Of a stretch of 64,000 nt of DNA, positions 32,624 through 43,568 are shown piece by piece. Every line of letters begins with the position of its first letter. Positions within the stretch are counted from its first letter, which is position 1. The stretch covers positions 686,001 to 750,000 of the forward strand of contig JACEEZ010001253.1 in the NCBI GenBank assembly GCA_016584305.1. The letters are read 5' to 3'. The stretch comes from Chionoecetes opilio (taxonomy: Eukaryota; Arthropoda; Malacostraca; Decapoda; Majidae). The notes beneath the pieces were generated by a model. The model was given only the letters and a program-made list of their open reading frames with translations. It made no database searches and was not told the DNA's origin. The translations under genes were made by a program, and so were the position numbers.

Positions 32624-33513
32624 ATGGACTGGGTATTGGACAAAGTTGTAGATCAAAGTGATTGTGGAGCATCCGTCGGCAACACCAAGATCACTGATCT
32701 TGTTTTTGCCGATGATGCAGTAATCTTTGCTGAGTCGCTGGAGGTCCTGGTGATGGCTCTCGAGGCGCTGCACGAGGAGGCAAAGCCTTTGGGACTTAAG
32801 GTTTCCTGGCTTAAGACCAAGTTCCAGGTGTTTGGAGGCTTACTAGATGAAACAGTACAGTCTGTTCATGCGTGCGGCGAGGACATTGAGATCTTGGAAA
32901 GTTTTACATACCTTGGTAGCGCAGTCCATAATGACGGCGGGTCATGTCAAGAAGTCTTATGGGGGATTGGCATGGCCCACGGTGTTATGGAATCGCTCAG
33001 CGGGAGTATTTGGCGTTGTCGGTACCTGTGCAGGAGGACAAAGATTCGGATCTTCAAATCGCTTGTGATCCCTGTCTTACTCTCTGGTTGTGAGACATGG
33101 ACACTAAATAGTGACTTGAAGAGACGAATCGATGCCTTTGGTAATAAGTGTCTTCGCAGAATCATGGGGTATTGCTGGGATGATTACGTGTCAAATCAGC
33201 GATTGCACCGTGAGACTGAATCGAGGCCTATTACCTGCATAGTCCTTCAGCGCCAACTTCGGCTATATGGGCATGTGACACGCTACCCTGAAATCGATCC
33301 TTCCCATCGGGTTGTATCTCTGTAAGAGACAATCCGGCGTGGAGGAAGCCAAGGGGGCGCCCACAAGGCTCGTGGCTGGGGCAAGTTGATGTTTCTTGTC
33401 GAGAGCTGCTTGGTATGGGAAAGGAGCCTGCATGGGGACTCGCGCGTGGTGACCCCAGGGAGTGGCGTCGTAGGGTGGGCGAGGCGACGCGCCCCCCGGC
33501 GTATGCCCCCAAT
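32624..33513 (+). pseudogene. RTE1 copy B, RT palm to C-terminus (3' half)
   Basis: It continues the RT with VGNTKITDLVFADDAVIFAE (intact FADD catalytic box), FQVFGGLLDE, FTYLGSAVHN, ETWTLNSDLKRRI, CLRRIMGYCWDDYVSN and RQLRLYGHV. A shift near 33.32 kb is followed by the C-terminal RDNPAWRKPRGRP-like and PPAYAPND-like parts. The terminal ATGATTCATG differs slightly from the tail of the other copies. Confidence 0.9.
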
Positions 33514-33531
33514 GATTCATGACATGCATCT

Positions 33532-33929
33532 GTTCACAAATTCAAGTGTAGCACACGTACCAGTGTTCAAAGAATGATGTCATGTGGCATACTTAACCAC
33601 AACCGTCACTGCCTGCTCATAAATTATAATACAAGCCCATGAAAGTCTAGCGCTTTGTTTATTTGCTACATGGAAGGACAGGGAGCTTATTGAACGCACC
33701 TTGCACATGCATACAATTAACATAATTTCAGAGTTACATATAAACTTAAATATTACTACAAGTTGTAGTTTTAAAGATGTTTAATCACCCAACGTGTCTC
33801 AGAAGCATTATATTGGCCCCGTGGTGATGGTGCTAGAAAGAACCATTAAACTATACTATTTATGGCTGAAAAAATATTCTACTGAATATTATTGAGGTAT
33901 AGCTGTACTTCTTTTTTTCTGTTTAACGT
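33532..33929. other. Intronic, nothing recognised
   Basis: AT-rich sequence between RTE1-B and the 3' end of RTE2. Confidence 0.4.
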
Positions 33930-33997
33930 CAGATTTTCCCATAATATCTTGAGGTTGGACGGCCGAAGATACTCTTCCAACTATTTCTATCCATTGC

Positions 33998-35276
33998 TTA
34001 TTCAATGCCCAATATTGCCAGATCCTCTTCAACACACTGCCTCCATGTCTCCCATGGCTTGCCCGGTGAACGGTGGCTTAGCACTTCCACTCTAACAGCT
34101 CTCCCCAATGCCTCACCACCTTCTCTCCTCTTCAGGTGCCCAAACCACTTCAATCTCCATACTCTCATCACTGTACTCAGCCCCTTCAATCCACATTTTC
34201 TTGCCACCTCTTCACTGGACATTTATCTCACCATGTGATCCCAGGCATATACCTCAACATTCCCCGATCACAAGCAACCAACACATTGCCCAATTTCGTC
34301 TTCAAAGCCCATGTCCCAGAATCATACAGCAATACTGATCATACAAATGCTTCATATAGTCTTCCCTCTGTTTTCACTGGAATATTTTTGTTTATCAGCA
34401 GTCCCACTATATCTCTCCACTTCATACATGTAGTTGATACCCGTGTTCTTACTGCTCTCGCCACTCCACCCTCAATATATAATTCATATCACGTAGATAC
34501 CAAACAGTTTCACTTCTTTTATTACATCACCATTCACTGTTAACATTTCTGCCTCTTCCTCTTCTGACGGTCTTCCTCCATTGATTCTTCTTACACACGC
34601 TGAACAGCAGAAATGTATTACCTTAATCAGGTTTCCTGGTCCTAACCCTCTTTTATAGCACCTCTTGTCACATTCCTTGCTACGATTATAGTTTACTACT
34701 ACTACACTACCTCACACTCCACAGGGAAACCTTCCCACTTGTATATTTTGCTATATTTTCTTGCCTGTTGCCATCTTCTTCGTCTTGTACATATTTACTT
34801 TCAGACCTCTTATCTCCATTGCTTGCATCCAATATATAAATCTCCTCTCAACTTCCTCCTTTGTCTCAGCTATCAAGACTAAATCATCTACATATAGCAG
34901 CTCCCATGGATCTCATGTTCTGCACTCTTTTGTGGCCTCTTCCATCACTACCACAAATAAAAGAGGACTGATGAGCTTTGATGCACCCCCACTCATATCT
35001 CAAAAGCATCTGATGTTCCTCCAGCTACTCTCACCCTTAATCTCGAGCCTTTCCTTTATACAGTGGAATTTCCAACCGTACAAGCCTCTCCGGTAACTTC
35101 TGTCTTCGTAATGCCCATTTAATTCACCTTCTTGGAATCCTGTCAGATGCCTTTTCCAGATCTACAAACACATGATACAGCCTTTTCTTATGTTTATATT
35201 TACCCTGCAGATGTCTTATGATGAAGATTGTATCGGTATTTGACTTCCCAGCCAAAAAGCCAAATTGGCAGGCATC
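33998..35276 (-). pseudogene. RTE2 reverse transcriptase, palm to C-terminus
   Basis: From high to low coordinates: CQFGFLAGKSNTDTIFIIR (fingers/palm), YHVFVDLEKASDRIPRR (first catalytic D), LLYVDDLVLIAE (YVDD box, near 34.89 kb), GLKVNMYKTK, and near 34.2-34.0 kb VARKCGLKGLSTVMRVWRLK and WFGHLKRREG...PGKPWETWRQCVEEDL (C-terminal signature). Stops and shifts break the frame in many places. The catalytic aspartates can still be seen. Confidence 0.8.
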
Positions 35277-35339
35277 GATCTTTATGATTGACATTTATGT
35301 GTTGGTCCCCATGGCTCCGGTACCAGAAACACCAACAGT

Positions 35340-36038
35340 TCTCTGCTTCTGAACTTTGCAAGGTCCAGAAGGTTGAGAATTGCAGGTTCTTGGTATCAGA
35401 GACCAGAGCTGCACCGCTGGACATGGTATAGTAATGCCGGAGGGGTAGCAAAGGAGATCGACCACATCCTCGTTAGCACTCGTTGGAGGATCCTCCAGAA
35501 CTGCAGGGTTTACCGGAGTGCTGAATTCTTTGGAACAGATCACAGACTTGTTGTTGCTACACTTAAGCTTCATGTCAAGTCCAGAAGAATCTCAAGAGGT
35601 AACCATACTGTGTTTCATCTTGAGAAACTGAAGGACTTGACATGTGCTCATGAGTATGCGGTGGCAGTCTCAAATCGGTTTGATGTGCTCGGTGCTCTCG
35701 GGGACCCTGTAGAACTGTGGGATACCTTCAAACGTGAAACTCTACAGGCTGCCAAGGAGTGTATTGGGGAGCGCCCGAGGTCAAGGCGTGGTTTTGTCTC
35801 GACGGAGACGCTGGAGAAAATCGAGGAGAATCGCGCTGCCAGGCTGGCTGGGAACCGGGACCAGCACAGGGCTCTGTCACGCCGGACTAGCACCCTCCTG
35901 GGGAGAGACAAGGAAAGGTATGTCAGGAGTCTCGCTGAGGATGTCGAGGGTCATTTGAACGCTAATGACCTCCGACCCGCCTACCGAGCCCTGAAGAAGC
36001 TCCGTTCCAAGTCAGCTTCTCGGGCGAGTGCTATTTGA
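35340..36038 (+). pseudogene. RTE1 copy C endonuclease end and linker
   Basis: A clean open frame covering the second half of the endonuclease (LRIAGSWYQRPELHRWTWYS, KEIDHILVSTRWR, GTDHRLVVATL with the catalytic D-H pair) and the helical linker (RSRRGFVSTETLEKIEENRA, DVEGHLNANDLRPAYRALKK). It stops at TGA 36036-36038, at the same codon position as in copy E (47534-47536). The context (ATT TGA ACA GCA GAT) suggests a CGA-to-TGA change. Confidence 0.88.
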
Positions 36039-36049
36039 ACAGCAGATGG

Positions 36050-37200
36050 GCGCCTCGTGTCGGACATGGATGGGCAGATGGTCGTTGGGCTGATACTTTG
36101 GTCAGTTTTTCAGGTGGACCCTCCACTGAGCCTTCACCCAGGGGGTTACGGCAGGGGATCCGATCCTCCCATTGCGAAAGCGCACCCTCTCTTCCCGAAG
36201 TCAGAGGGGCTGTAGCAAATTTGGGGGGTAAAGGCGTTTTGGGGTTTGTAATACCCTGGGGGGAGCTCCTAAAAGGCTGGGGGTAGGCCAATCCCCGGGT
36301 TTGCTGCTGTCCTGACTGCCGTGTGGCATCGGGTACCTTCCTCCACTGGAAAAGGGGGGGCTGGTCGTCCCTATCTGAAATGAAAGGGGGGACCGTCAGG
36401 ACTGCAAAAATTTTTGCGGTATTACACTGCTCACGTACCAGGCAAGGGTCTTGCCCACTATTGCTGAAAACGGATTCGCAGCCATCGGGGGAAGCATCAG
36501 GACCTCAGCAGTCGGGTTTCACGCCTGGTGTCAAAAATGGACCGTATCCTAGCGCTTCTGTCCTGGTGGAACCTGACGTGAGTTTCGCGGGGGGATGCTT
36601 GCAGCCTATGTTGAATCTCAAGAAGGCGTTTGCTCATGCATCGGAGTCACTCTGGGACCTTCTGCATTGAGGGATTCCTGCAAGGACTATTGGTTTGATA
36701 AATGGTCTGTATTCGGGACTGAGAGTGCTGTGAAGTTTGGGGGGCAGGTGTATCCGGTTTTCGTGAAAAGGGGGAGGCAAGGGTGCGTCCTTTCCCATCA
36801 CTTTTCCCCTTGTATGGCTGGGGATTGGACAAGGTTTAGATCAAATGATTGTGGAGTCCGTCGGCAACACCAAGATCACTGATCTTGTTTTTTCCGATGA
36901 TGCATAAATCTTTGCGATCGCTGGAGGGCCTGGTGAGGTCTCGAGGCGCTCACGAGGAGGGGAAAAACCTTTGGGACTTGAGGGTTCCCGGCTCAAACCA
37001 AGGGCCCGGGGTTTGGACTTACTAGATAAGCAGTACATCCTTTTCATGCTTGGGAGGACATTTTAGACTTTGGGAAAATTTTACATACCTTGGTAGCGCA
37101 GTCCTAAGACGGGGGAGTCCGTCAAAAGTCTTCGGGGGATTGGCATGCCCCGGTGTTATGGATCGCTCAGCGGGGTTTTGGGGGTTTTTGGTACCTGCGC
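36050..37200. other. Corrupted consensus inside RTE1 copy C
   Basis: It aligns to copies B, D and E but with mixed bases replaced by G, T or A runs and many one-base losses. For example, AAATTTGGGGGGTAAAGGC (near 36.22 kb) stands where copy D has AAGTTGAAGGGTGGAAAGGC (near 43.72 kb). The texture starts and stops inside the element, not at its edges. Confidence 0.8.
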
Positions 37201-37690
37201 AGGAGGACAAAGATTCGGTTCTTCAAATTGCTTGTGATCCCTGTCTTACTCTCTGGTTGTGAGACAGGGACACTAAATAGTGACTTGAAGAGACGAATCA
37301 ATGCCTTTAGTAATAAGTGTCTTCGCAGAATCATGGGGTATTGCTGGGATGATTACGTGTCAAATCAGCGATTGCACCGTGAGACTGAATCGAGGCCTAT
37401 TACCTGCATAGTCCGTCAGCGCCAACTTCGGCTATATGGGCATGTGGCACGCTACCCTGAAACCGATCCTTCCCATCGGGTTGTATCTGTAAGAGACAAT
37501 CCGGCGTGGAGGAAGCCAAGGGGGCGCCCACAAGGCTCGTGGCTGGGGCAAGTTGATGTTTCTTGTCGAGAGCTGCTTGGTATGGGAAAGGAGCCTGCAT
37601 GCGAACTCGCGCGTGGTGACCCCAGGGAGTGACGTCGTAGGGTGGGCGAGGCGACGCGCCCCCTGGCGTATGTCCCCAATGATTGATTGA
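37200..37690 (+). pseudogene. RTE1 copy C RT C-terminus
   Basis: Clean again: KIRFFKLLVIPVLLSGCETG, RRINAFSNKCLRRIMGYCWD, RQRQLRLYGHVARYPETDPS, VRDNPAWRKPRGRPQGSWLG. A TGA replaces the tryptophan codon in the usual DPREWRRR segment (near 37.63 kb). The C-terminus runs into the TGAT tail. Confidence 0.88.
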
Positions 37691-37705
37691 TTGATCTTTA
37701 TGATT

Positions 37706-37817
37706 ATCTTAAGCCGTTCACGCAACGCCCTCTCCCAAATCTACATCCCATGTTCTAACAGCATCAAACCCATGATGTACCCATCACATGAGAGTGCATA
37801 TTCTTTCATTTTAAACA
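37706..37817 (-). pseudogene. RTE2 RT fingers fragment
   Basis: Minus-strand sequence leading up to the target site of RTE1-C reads like the 'NYR...ERxLRERLK' region that precedes QFGF in RTE-type RTs. It is short and bounded by the hAT-like element on the other side. Confidence 0.5.
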
Positions 37818-37825
37818 GTGGTAAG

Positions 37826-38519
37826 CAGTGACAGCTCGCGGCTAGGGCTGCAGAGCTGCAGCACCCCCATACAATAAGTGCCAAGTGTATGATTCATTTA
37901 GAGACACAGCAAAATTGATACACTACTAACAAATATATCATAATAAAAAGTCATTATATGTTACATAATTATTTTCAATACGTTACTAAGTGAATTTTCA
38001 TTAAAACTAGACCAAAATTTAAGTTACTTTCATATTTGCTGTGCGATTCATGTCTGCGAGACTGCGCCGCCGCCGCATCACTTGTAAAAACAATGAGCTG
38101 CAGTCGGGGCAGCTCAGTGACTCTATTCTCGTCACTCTCGTGTTTACATTGCGTGTGGACGGTGTCGGTATAGTTAAATCATGCTTTCTGTAATTACCCG
38201 ATAACGATGGAAAATCGTGTGAAGTAGTATTTGGAAAACATCCACTTTTCCCAGCTGACATTAAATTAAAAGACTGAAATCAAGCGGTACCAATTTCATT
38301 TTCAAGTAATACTGTAATACTACCATCAACACCTCAGCCATCCCTTCTACCACTAACACTACCACCCCATCATCCCTTTTACCACCACCACTACTACCAT
38401 GCCCTAAAATCCGTGAACATCAACAACAACTCATACCTGAGGTAGGTCAAAATTTGTGTATCTTCCTGTTGTGTGAAGCTTGCAGTCCCTCCATTTTATG
38501 TCATCACGAGCCGCCACTG
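37826..38519. mobile_element. hAT-like non-autonomous element, 694 bp
   Basis: Ends: left CAGTGACAGCTCG and right (reverse) CAGTGGCGGCTCG. The 8-bp flanks GTGGTAAG (37818-37825) and GTGATTAG (38520-38527) match at 6 of 8. CAGTG-type ends with an 8-bp duplication are hAT features. Inside are a CTGCAGAGCTGCAG palindrome near the left end and an ACC/CCA-rich stretch near 38.33-38.40 kb, but no complete transposase. Confidence 0.65.
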
Positions 38520-38527
38520 GTGATTAG

Positions 38528-38900
38528 ATAAACTATCTTTCCATTTTTCTGTACCTTTCTATTCCTTCATATTCTTTAAAAAAAATCCAGTTAGTTTTCT
38601 GGTACCTGTCCTTCCTGCTAGTTTCAGTACATCACTTCTGACACCCGATGGACATGGTGCCTTTCGATTTTTCAGCCCCGTCAATGATCTTTCTACGTAC
38701 CTCTTCTTCTTTTATATTATCCATTGGACCTTCCACCATTTCAACCTCCTCCAGCTCATTGGTATTTTCTTCGTTCAGCACTCTCAAAATATTATCGCCA
38801 TTTATTTTTCACACCGCCCTCTCCACCATCCTGATTTATCTGTTTTCGTCTTTTAAATGCTTTGCTCCTCGTACGATCATCTTTTATTTTTCTCTCTCTC
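38528..38900 (-). pseudogene. RTE2 linker and RT start fragment
   Basis: Minus-strand reading gives NRKAPCPSGVRSDVLKLAGR (the 'GKAPGPSGV' motif that opens RTE-type RTs) near 38.69-38.62 kb, then GTRKLTGFF. It lies between the hAT-like element and SINE-A. Confidence 0.6.
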
Positions 38901-38907
38901 AACCTGT

Positions 38908-39079
38908 CAGGGTGGCGCGGTTGGAAGAGCTGTTGTCTCGCGCGCAGAGTCCCTGCATTCGGTTAGCGGTTCGAGGCCACCAAGTTCGTCCTGGCGTGGT
39001 GGCGCTTTGTATAGTCAATAACCTTGTAGTTGGTACTTCCAAATTGTCTAGATAGGATCAAAGTATCTTATCTTATCTT
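38908..39079 (+). mobile_element. SINE-A copy 2 (tRNA-derived)
   Basis: Same family as 16107-16285: A-box-like GGTGGCGCGGTTGGAAGAG, B-box-like GGTTCGAGGCC, the shared body CCAAGTTCGTCCTGGCGTGG and a TATCT-repeat tail. The target-site duplication is ambiguous. Confidence 0.82.
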
Positions 39080-39084
39080 GTATT

Positions 39085-39411
39085 TTCTCATCTGCTTAAC
39101 TATTATGAATATCTTCTGCCTTCCTTTTGCTGTGTTCAAGTTCTGACTCCACTTCTCCGATGTTGATTTCTTTAATATTGTCTCTTAGCTTCATTCGTCT
39201 TTTCTCTATAGTACTCCTCTATCCACCTCATATCTTGATTGTTGCCACTGTTTGAATCTGATCATTTTATCTCAAATTTTATGTTGCACCTCTTCATTCC
39301 GCCACCAAGTCTCCCTTTCTCTACCTCTTCTTCCAGATGTTAATCCACACACCTCTTCTCCAGCTCTCAGTATGCTTCCCTTTAAGTGATGCCAGTCTCC
39401 CTCTCCCCCTT

Positions 39412-39414
<3 letters not shown>
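39085..39414 (-). pseudogene. RTE2 linker fragment
   Basis: Minus-strand reading contains DWHHLKGSILRAGEEVCGLT and RRGRERETWWRNEEV, the linker between endonuclease and RT in this kind of RTE element. It is bounded by the poly(A) tail of the Jockey insertion. Confidence 0.65.
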
Positions 39415-39456
<42 letters not shown>

Positions 39457-42349
39457 TCACAAGGAACTGGCCAAGGACACAACAAAAATGGGTAACACAA
39501 AGCCCGCTTAGTTGCCAGTCCCTATAAAGAAGACAGTAAGAGAATAAAATACAAACAGAGGGGTAGGCCAATTTAGTTCGGGAGGTGTCTTGTTACTCTT
39601 CTTTTGAAAAGATTTAAGTCATAGGAAAGTGGAAAAATAGAAACAGGAAGAGAGTTCCAGAGATTACCAGTGAAAGGGATGAAAGAGTAAAGATACTGAT
39701 TAACTCTTGCATTAGGAAGATGGACAGAATAGGGATGAGAATGAGTAGAAAGTCTTGTGCAGCGAGGCCGCGGGAGTGGGGCAGGCATGCAGTTAGCAAG
39801 TTCAGAAGAGCAGTGCGCATGAAAATAACGGTAGAAGAGAGCAAGAGAAGCAACATTGCGGCGGTGATTTAAAGATTGAAGACAGTCAGTCAGAGGAGAG
39901 GAGTTGATGAGACGAAAAGCTTTTGACTCAACCCTGTTTAGGAGAGCTGTATGAGTGGATCCTCCCAAAACATGCGAGACATACTCCATACATGTGCGGA
40001 TAAGGCCCCTGTAGAGAGCAAGCAATTGGGAGGGAGAAAAAAAAGGACGCAGACGCCACAGGACACCTAACTTCTTAGAAGCTGTTTTAGCAAGAGATGA
40101 GATGTGAGATTTCCAGTTCAGATTTTTAGTAAAGGATAGTCCTAGAATGTTCATTGTAGAAGAAGGAGACAGTTGAGTGTCATTGAAGAAGAGGGGATAG
40201 TTATCTGGTAGGTTTTGTCGAGTAGATAGGTGAAGAAATTGGGTTTTTGAGGCATTGAACAAAACAAGGTTTGCTTTGCCCCAATCAGAAATTATAGAAA
40301 AATCAGAAGTTAGGCGCTCGGTGGCATCTCTCCGTGAATCACTTAGTTCCTGTTGAGTTGGACGACTAATAAACGACGTTGAAAAATGCAGGGTAGAATT
40401 ATCAGCATAGGAGTGGATAGGGCTTTGAGTTAGACTTAGAAGATCATTAATGAATAATAGAAAGAGAGTGGGTGATAGGACAGAACCCTGGGGAACACCA
40501 CTATTGATAGATTTAGGAGAAGAACAATGTCCGTCTACAATAGCTGCAATAGAACGGTTTGAAAGGAAACTTAAAATGAAGGTACAGAGAGAAGGATAGA
40601 AACCGAATGAGGGTAGTTTGAAAATTAAAGATTTGTGCCAGACTCTTTCAAAAGCTTTTGATATGTCAAGGGCAACAGCAAAAGTTTCACCGAAACCCCT
40701 AAAGGAGGATGACCAAGATTCAGTTAGGAAAGCTAGAAGATTGCCAGTAGATCGCCCTTTACGGAAACCGTACTGACGATCAGATAGAAGATTGTGAGCA
40801 GATAGATGCTTAAGAATCTTCTTATTAAGTATAGATTCAAAAACTTTAGAAAGGCAGGAAGTCAAAGCTATAGGACGGTAGTGTGAAGGATTAGAACGGT
40901 CACCCTTCTTAGGAACAGGTTGGATGTGAGCAAACTTCCAGCAAGAAGGAAAGATGGAAGTAGATAGACAAAGACGGAAAAGTTTGACCAGGCAAGGTGC
41001 AAGCACAGAAGCACAGTTTTTGAGAACAATAGGAGGGACTCCGTCAGGACCGTAAGCCTTCCCAGGATCTAGGCCAGAAAGGGCAAAGAAAACATCATTC
41101 CGAAGGATCTTAATGACAGGCATAATATAGTCAGAGGGTGGAGGAGAAGGAGGAACAAGCCCTTCATCAGCCAGAGTGGAATTTTTAGCAAATGTTGGAG
41201 CGAAGAGTTCAGCTTTAGAAGTAGATGAGACAGCTGTGAAGCCATCTGGGTGAAGCATAGGAGGGACAGATGAAAAAGAAAAATTGTTAGAGATTTTATT
41301 AGCTAGATGCCAGAAGTCACGAGAGGAATTTGATTCAGAAAGATTTTGACATTTTCTATGAATGAAAGAGTTTTTGGTAAGTTGAAGTAAAGATTTGGCA
41401 TGATTACGGGCAGAAATATAAAGGGCATGAGTTTCAGGAGATGGATGCTTACGGTACCGTTTGTGAGCCACCTCTCTATCTCGGACTGCATGAGAACAAG
41501 CAGAGTTAAACCAAGGTTGACGGGCCTTAGGATTAGAGAAAGTATGTTGAATGTACACCTCCATGCCAGAGACTATGACCTTAGTTATGCGCTCTGCACA
41601 AAGAGATGGGTCTTTGACATGGAAGCAGTAATCATTCCATGGAAAATCAGAGTAGTACTGCCTTGGGTCTTCCCACTTAGCTGAGTTGAAGTGCCAGAAG
41701 CACCTCCGCTTAGGTGGGTCCCGAGACGGTACCGGAGCGATAGGACAGGTTACAGAAATAAGATTGTGATCGGAGGAACCCAACGGAGAGAATAGTTTCA
41801 CAGAGTAAGCAGAAGGGTTAGTAGTTAGGAAAAGATCAAGAATGTTGGGCGTGTCTCCAAGGCGGTCAGGAATACGGGTAGGGTGCTGCACCAGCTGCTC
41901 TAGGTCTTGGAGGATAGAAAAGTTGTAGGCTTGTTCACCAGGTTGGTCAGTGAAAGAAGATGATAGCCAAAGCTGGTGGTGAACATTGAAGTCCCCAAGA
42001 ATGGAAATTTCAGCTAAAGGAAAATGAGATGAGATGTGCTCCACTTTTGATGTTAAATAGTCGAAGAATTTTACACAGTCAGAGGAGTTAAGTGAGAGAT
42101 TTACAGCACAGACAAATTTAGTAAGAGAGTGACATTGAAGTCGAAGCCAGATGGTAGAAAATTCGGAAGATTCAAGGGCGTGGGCACGAGAGCAAGTGAT
42201 GTCATTGCGCACATATACGCAACAGCCAGCTTTGGATTTAAAATTAGAATAGAGACAGTAAGAGGAGACAGAAAAAGGTCTGCTGTCAGTGCTCCCAGCC
42301 AACTGAGTTTCGGTGAGGAAAAGAAGATGAGGTTTGTTGCAAAGTTTTC
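39415..42349 (-). mobile_element. Jockey-type LINE copy 1, 5'-truncated, long poly(A)
   Basis: On the minus strand a single EN-RT frame is followed by a 3' UTR of about 120 bp and an uninterrupted A-tail of 39 bases (T-run 39415-39453). The frame is already inside the endonuclease at the 5' edge ([12 protein letters not shown]), and a stop lies just upstream, so the N-terminus and ORF1 are missing. The 3' 930 bp match 62614-63545 almost exactly. Confidence 0.88.
39573..42302 (-). CDS. Jockey EN-RT protein, 909 codons, YADN in place of YADD
   Basis: Endonuclease: [21 protein letters not shown] (metal/phosphate site) and [12 protein letters not shown] (catalytic D-H), residues about 1-200. [64 protein letters not shown] (first catalytic D), [20 protein letters not shown], and the second catalytic box [10 protein letters not shown] near residue 640. 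The family norm is Y/F-A-D-D, and the second aspartate is N here (GAT followed by AAT), which should abolish polymerase activity. The thumb end [16 protein letters not shown] follows. The real frame extends about 15 codons upstream of this methionine. Confidence 0.9.
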   Translation of the reverse strand: MAGSTDSRPFSVSSYCLYSNFKSKAGCCVYVRNDITCSRAHALESSEFSTIWLRLQCHSLTKFVCAVNLSLNSSDCVKFFDYLTSKVEHISSHFPLAEISILGDFNVHHQLWLSSSFTDQPGEQAYNFSILQDLEQLVQHPTRIPDRLGDTPNILDLFLTTNPSAYSVKLFSPLGSSDHNLISVTCPIAPVPSRDPPKRRCFWHFNSAKWEDPRQYYSDFPWNDYCFHVKDPSLCAERITKVIVSGMEVYIQHTFSNPKARQPWFNSACSHAVRDREVAHKRYRKHPSPETHALYISARNHAKSLLQLTKNSFIHRKCQNLSESNSSRDFWHLANKISNNFSFSSVPPMLHPDGFTAVSSTSKAELFAPTFAKNSTLADEGLVPPSPPPSDYIMPVIKILRNDVFFALSGLDPGKAYGPDGVPPIVLKNCASVLAPCLVKLFRLCLSTSIFPSCWKFAHIQPVPKKGDRSNPSHYRPIALTSCLSKVFESILNKKILKHLSAHNLLSDRQYGFRKGRSTGNLLAFLTESWSSSFRGFGETFAVALDISKAFERVWHKSLIFKLPSFGFYPSLCTFILSFLSNRSIAAIVDGHCSSPKSINSGVPQGSVLSPTLFLLFINDLLSLTQSPIHSYADNSTLHFSTSFISRPTQQELSDSRRDATERLTSDFSIISDWGKANLVLFNASKTQFLHLSTRQNLPDNYPLFFNDTQLSPSSTMNILGLSFTKNLNWKSHISSLAKTASKKLGVLWRLRPFFSPSQLLALYRGLIRTCMEYVSHVLGGSTHTALLNRVESKAFRLINSSPLTDCLQSLNHRRNVASLALFYRYFHAHCSSELANCMPAPLPRPRCTRLSTHSHPYSVHLPNARVNQYLYSFIPFTGNLWNSLPVSIFPLSYDLNLFKRRVTRHLPN

Positions 42350-43045
42350 TTCAAAACTCCTGTCTCTTGTTGGTCTCTTTCAATTTTCATAGTTTTGTTA
42401 TTTGTACATTTTTTTTCTTTATCCTATTCATCTTTTTGATTTTGAGACCTACCCGTAACAACCTGAACTGCGTCAAAAAAGCATCTCCAGGTTTTGCCTA
42501 ACAATTTGTGACTTGCACACCTGGTGATATCCTCATCAGCATCCAGTCCAACTGTGTATCTGCTCCACCACTTTTGTGTGTACTTAGCTTTTCCCTGTCT
42601 TTCTTGATATAGGTGTTTAGTATCCTTAAGATATCTTAAGTCTCTTACAACTTCCAACACACTCTCCTGCATTATTTGTCATCATAACCATAAACACCTA
42701 GTATACCACCCTCAAATTATATTTTATCTCTCCTGATATGTCCGTTTAAGTCTCCTCCAATTGTAAACCCATCTGATTTAAAAACTCCTGTATCATCATC
42801 TTTAAACTTTTCCCAAAATTCCTGTCCCTCTTGTGTTCCTCTAACTTGTGATGCATAAACTGATGATATTTGCTGTACTGCTTCTCCAAGCACCATCCTA
42901 AGCTTCATCATTATGTTAATATATCTTTCCACTTATATAACATTTTATGCCAGGTCATGTCCAATCACAATTCCTAATCCACTTCCGCTGAGTCCATTGT
43001 CATCCCCGATGTACCTAAACTTATATATTTTCTTATCGCTTGTGA
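42350..43045 (-). pseudogene. RTE2 endonuclease domain
   Basis: Minus-strand pieces in order: KFRYIGDDNGLSGSGLGIVI, INIMMKLRMVLGEAVQQISS, VYASQVRGTQEGQEFWEKFK ('YAPQVG' motif region), IGGDLNGHI (GDFNA-equivalent), then SGGADTQLDWMLMR (the 'IDYIL' region). Several stops lie between the pieces. The order matches RTE endonucleases. Confidence 0.7.
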
Positions 43046-43408
43046 TTTTTTTTTTTTTTTTTTTTTACATCTTGACCTATAGTGCTTGTAGGCAGTGACC
43101 TCCAGGGGTGAGGTGGTAGGCCCTGGAGGTCCACTCGAGGACAGTGAGGGTTGACCCTCGCCCGTGGTGGCGCAGGCAGGATTTTTTCTATAGTGACGCC
43201 TGTGATTAGAAGAGGCTCATGCCGGCCCCCAGTGTCATCCGATGCACTCGCAATCGAAGGTAGAGTTAATGGGTAGCATGTGGGTGTTTTTAGGCCACTC
43301 GACGGTACAAAAATATTTTAAGTGGATCTTGGTTTTCATCGTGGATCGAACTCGGGTCACCGAGAACGCCACTCAGAGTCGTTAACCACTCTGCTACCCC
43401 CCCCCCCC
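43046..43408 (-). mobile_element. SINE-B copy 2 (tRNA-derived)
   Basis: Minus strand: A-box-like TAGCAGAGTGGTTAACG and B-box GAGTTCGATCC, a body matching 21849-22344, and a 3' A-run (plus-strand T-run 43046-43066). It sits inside the RTE2 endonuclease. It has one tRNA-like head where copy 1 has two. Confidence 0.8.
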
Positions 43409-43557
43409 TTCTGCAGACAACATACATCAAAATCAACTCTTCTCGCCAACATCTCCACAACTTCTCTATTCCTACCTCGCATTGTCCAAACATTGACTGT
43501 ACCAAGTATTTACGGCTCTTTCGAATGCCCTATCGTACCTTGGGATTTTTAGACCCC
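43409..43557 (-). pseudogene. RTE2 endonuclease N-terminus
   Basis: Minus-strand reading RNREVVEMLARRVDFDVCCL followed by Q matches the start of RTE endonucleases ('G...EVV..L..R.VDI.CLQET'). The continuation is on the other side of SINE-B. Confidence 0.6.
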
Positions 43558-43568
43558 TACCACCTCTG

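Larger units (their letters stand above)
31042..33521 (+). mobile_element. RTE1 LINE copy B, split by a younger LINE
   Basis: 5'-truncated RTE1 beginning in the EN-RT linker (CACGGTGGACCCTCC) and ending ATGATTCATG. The 10-bp target-site duplication ACATGCATCT lies at 31032-31041 and 33522-33531. The RT is interrupted by the minus-strand insertion 31787-32623, and the two halves align directly with copy D. Confidence 0.9.
35290..37692 (+). mobile_element. RTE1 LINE copy C, 13-bp TSD
   Basis: 5'-truncated RTE1 starting within the endonuclease and ending in ATGATTGATTGATT. The target-site duplication GATCTTTATGATT lies at 35277-35289 and 37693-37705. The insertion split the RTE2 RT coding region, whose two sides (37706 and 35276) rejoin in frame order. 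The middle (36.05-37.2 kb) has the same homopolymer-inflated texture as 9-12 kb. Confidence 0.92.
33930..43557 (-). mobile_element. RTE2 LINE, old, cut by five later insertions
   Basis: Pieces on the minus strand, in coding order: endonuclease start 43557-43409, endonuclease 43045-42350, linker 39414-39085, linker/RT start 38900-38528, RT fingers 37817-37706, RT palm to C-terminus 35276-33930. Intervening DNA is SINE-B (43046-43408), a Jockey element (39415-42349), SINE-A (38908-39079), a hAT-like element (37826-38519) and RTE1-C (35290-37692). The pieces together make one RTE-type protein order (EN, linker, RT). Each is full of stops, so this is the oldest element in the cluster. Confidence 0.8.

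Noticed and set aside
33231..33529. Antisense frames over RTE1 3' ends (also 37400-37725, 44980-45375, 48976-49203)
   Set aside because: They recur in every copy only because they are antisense to the conserved RT C-terminus.
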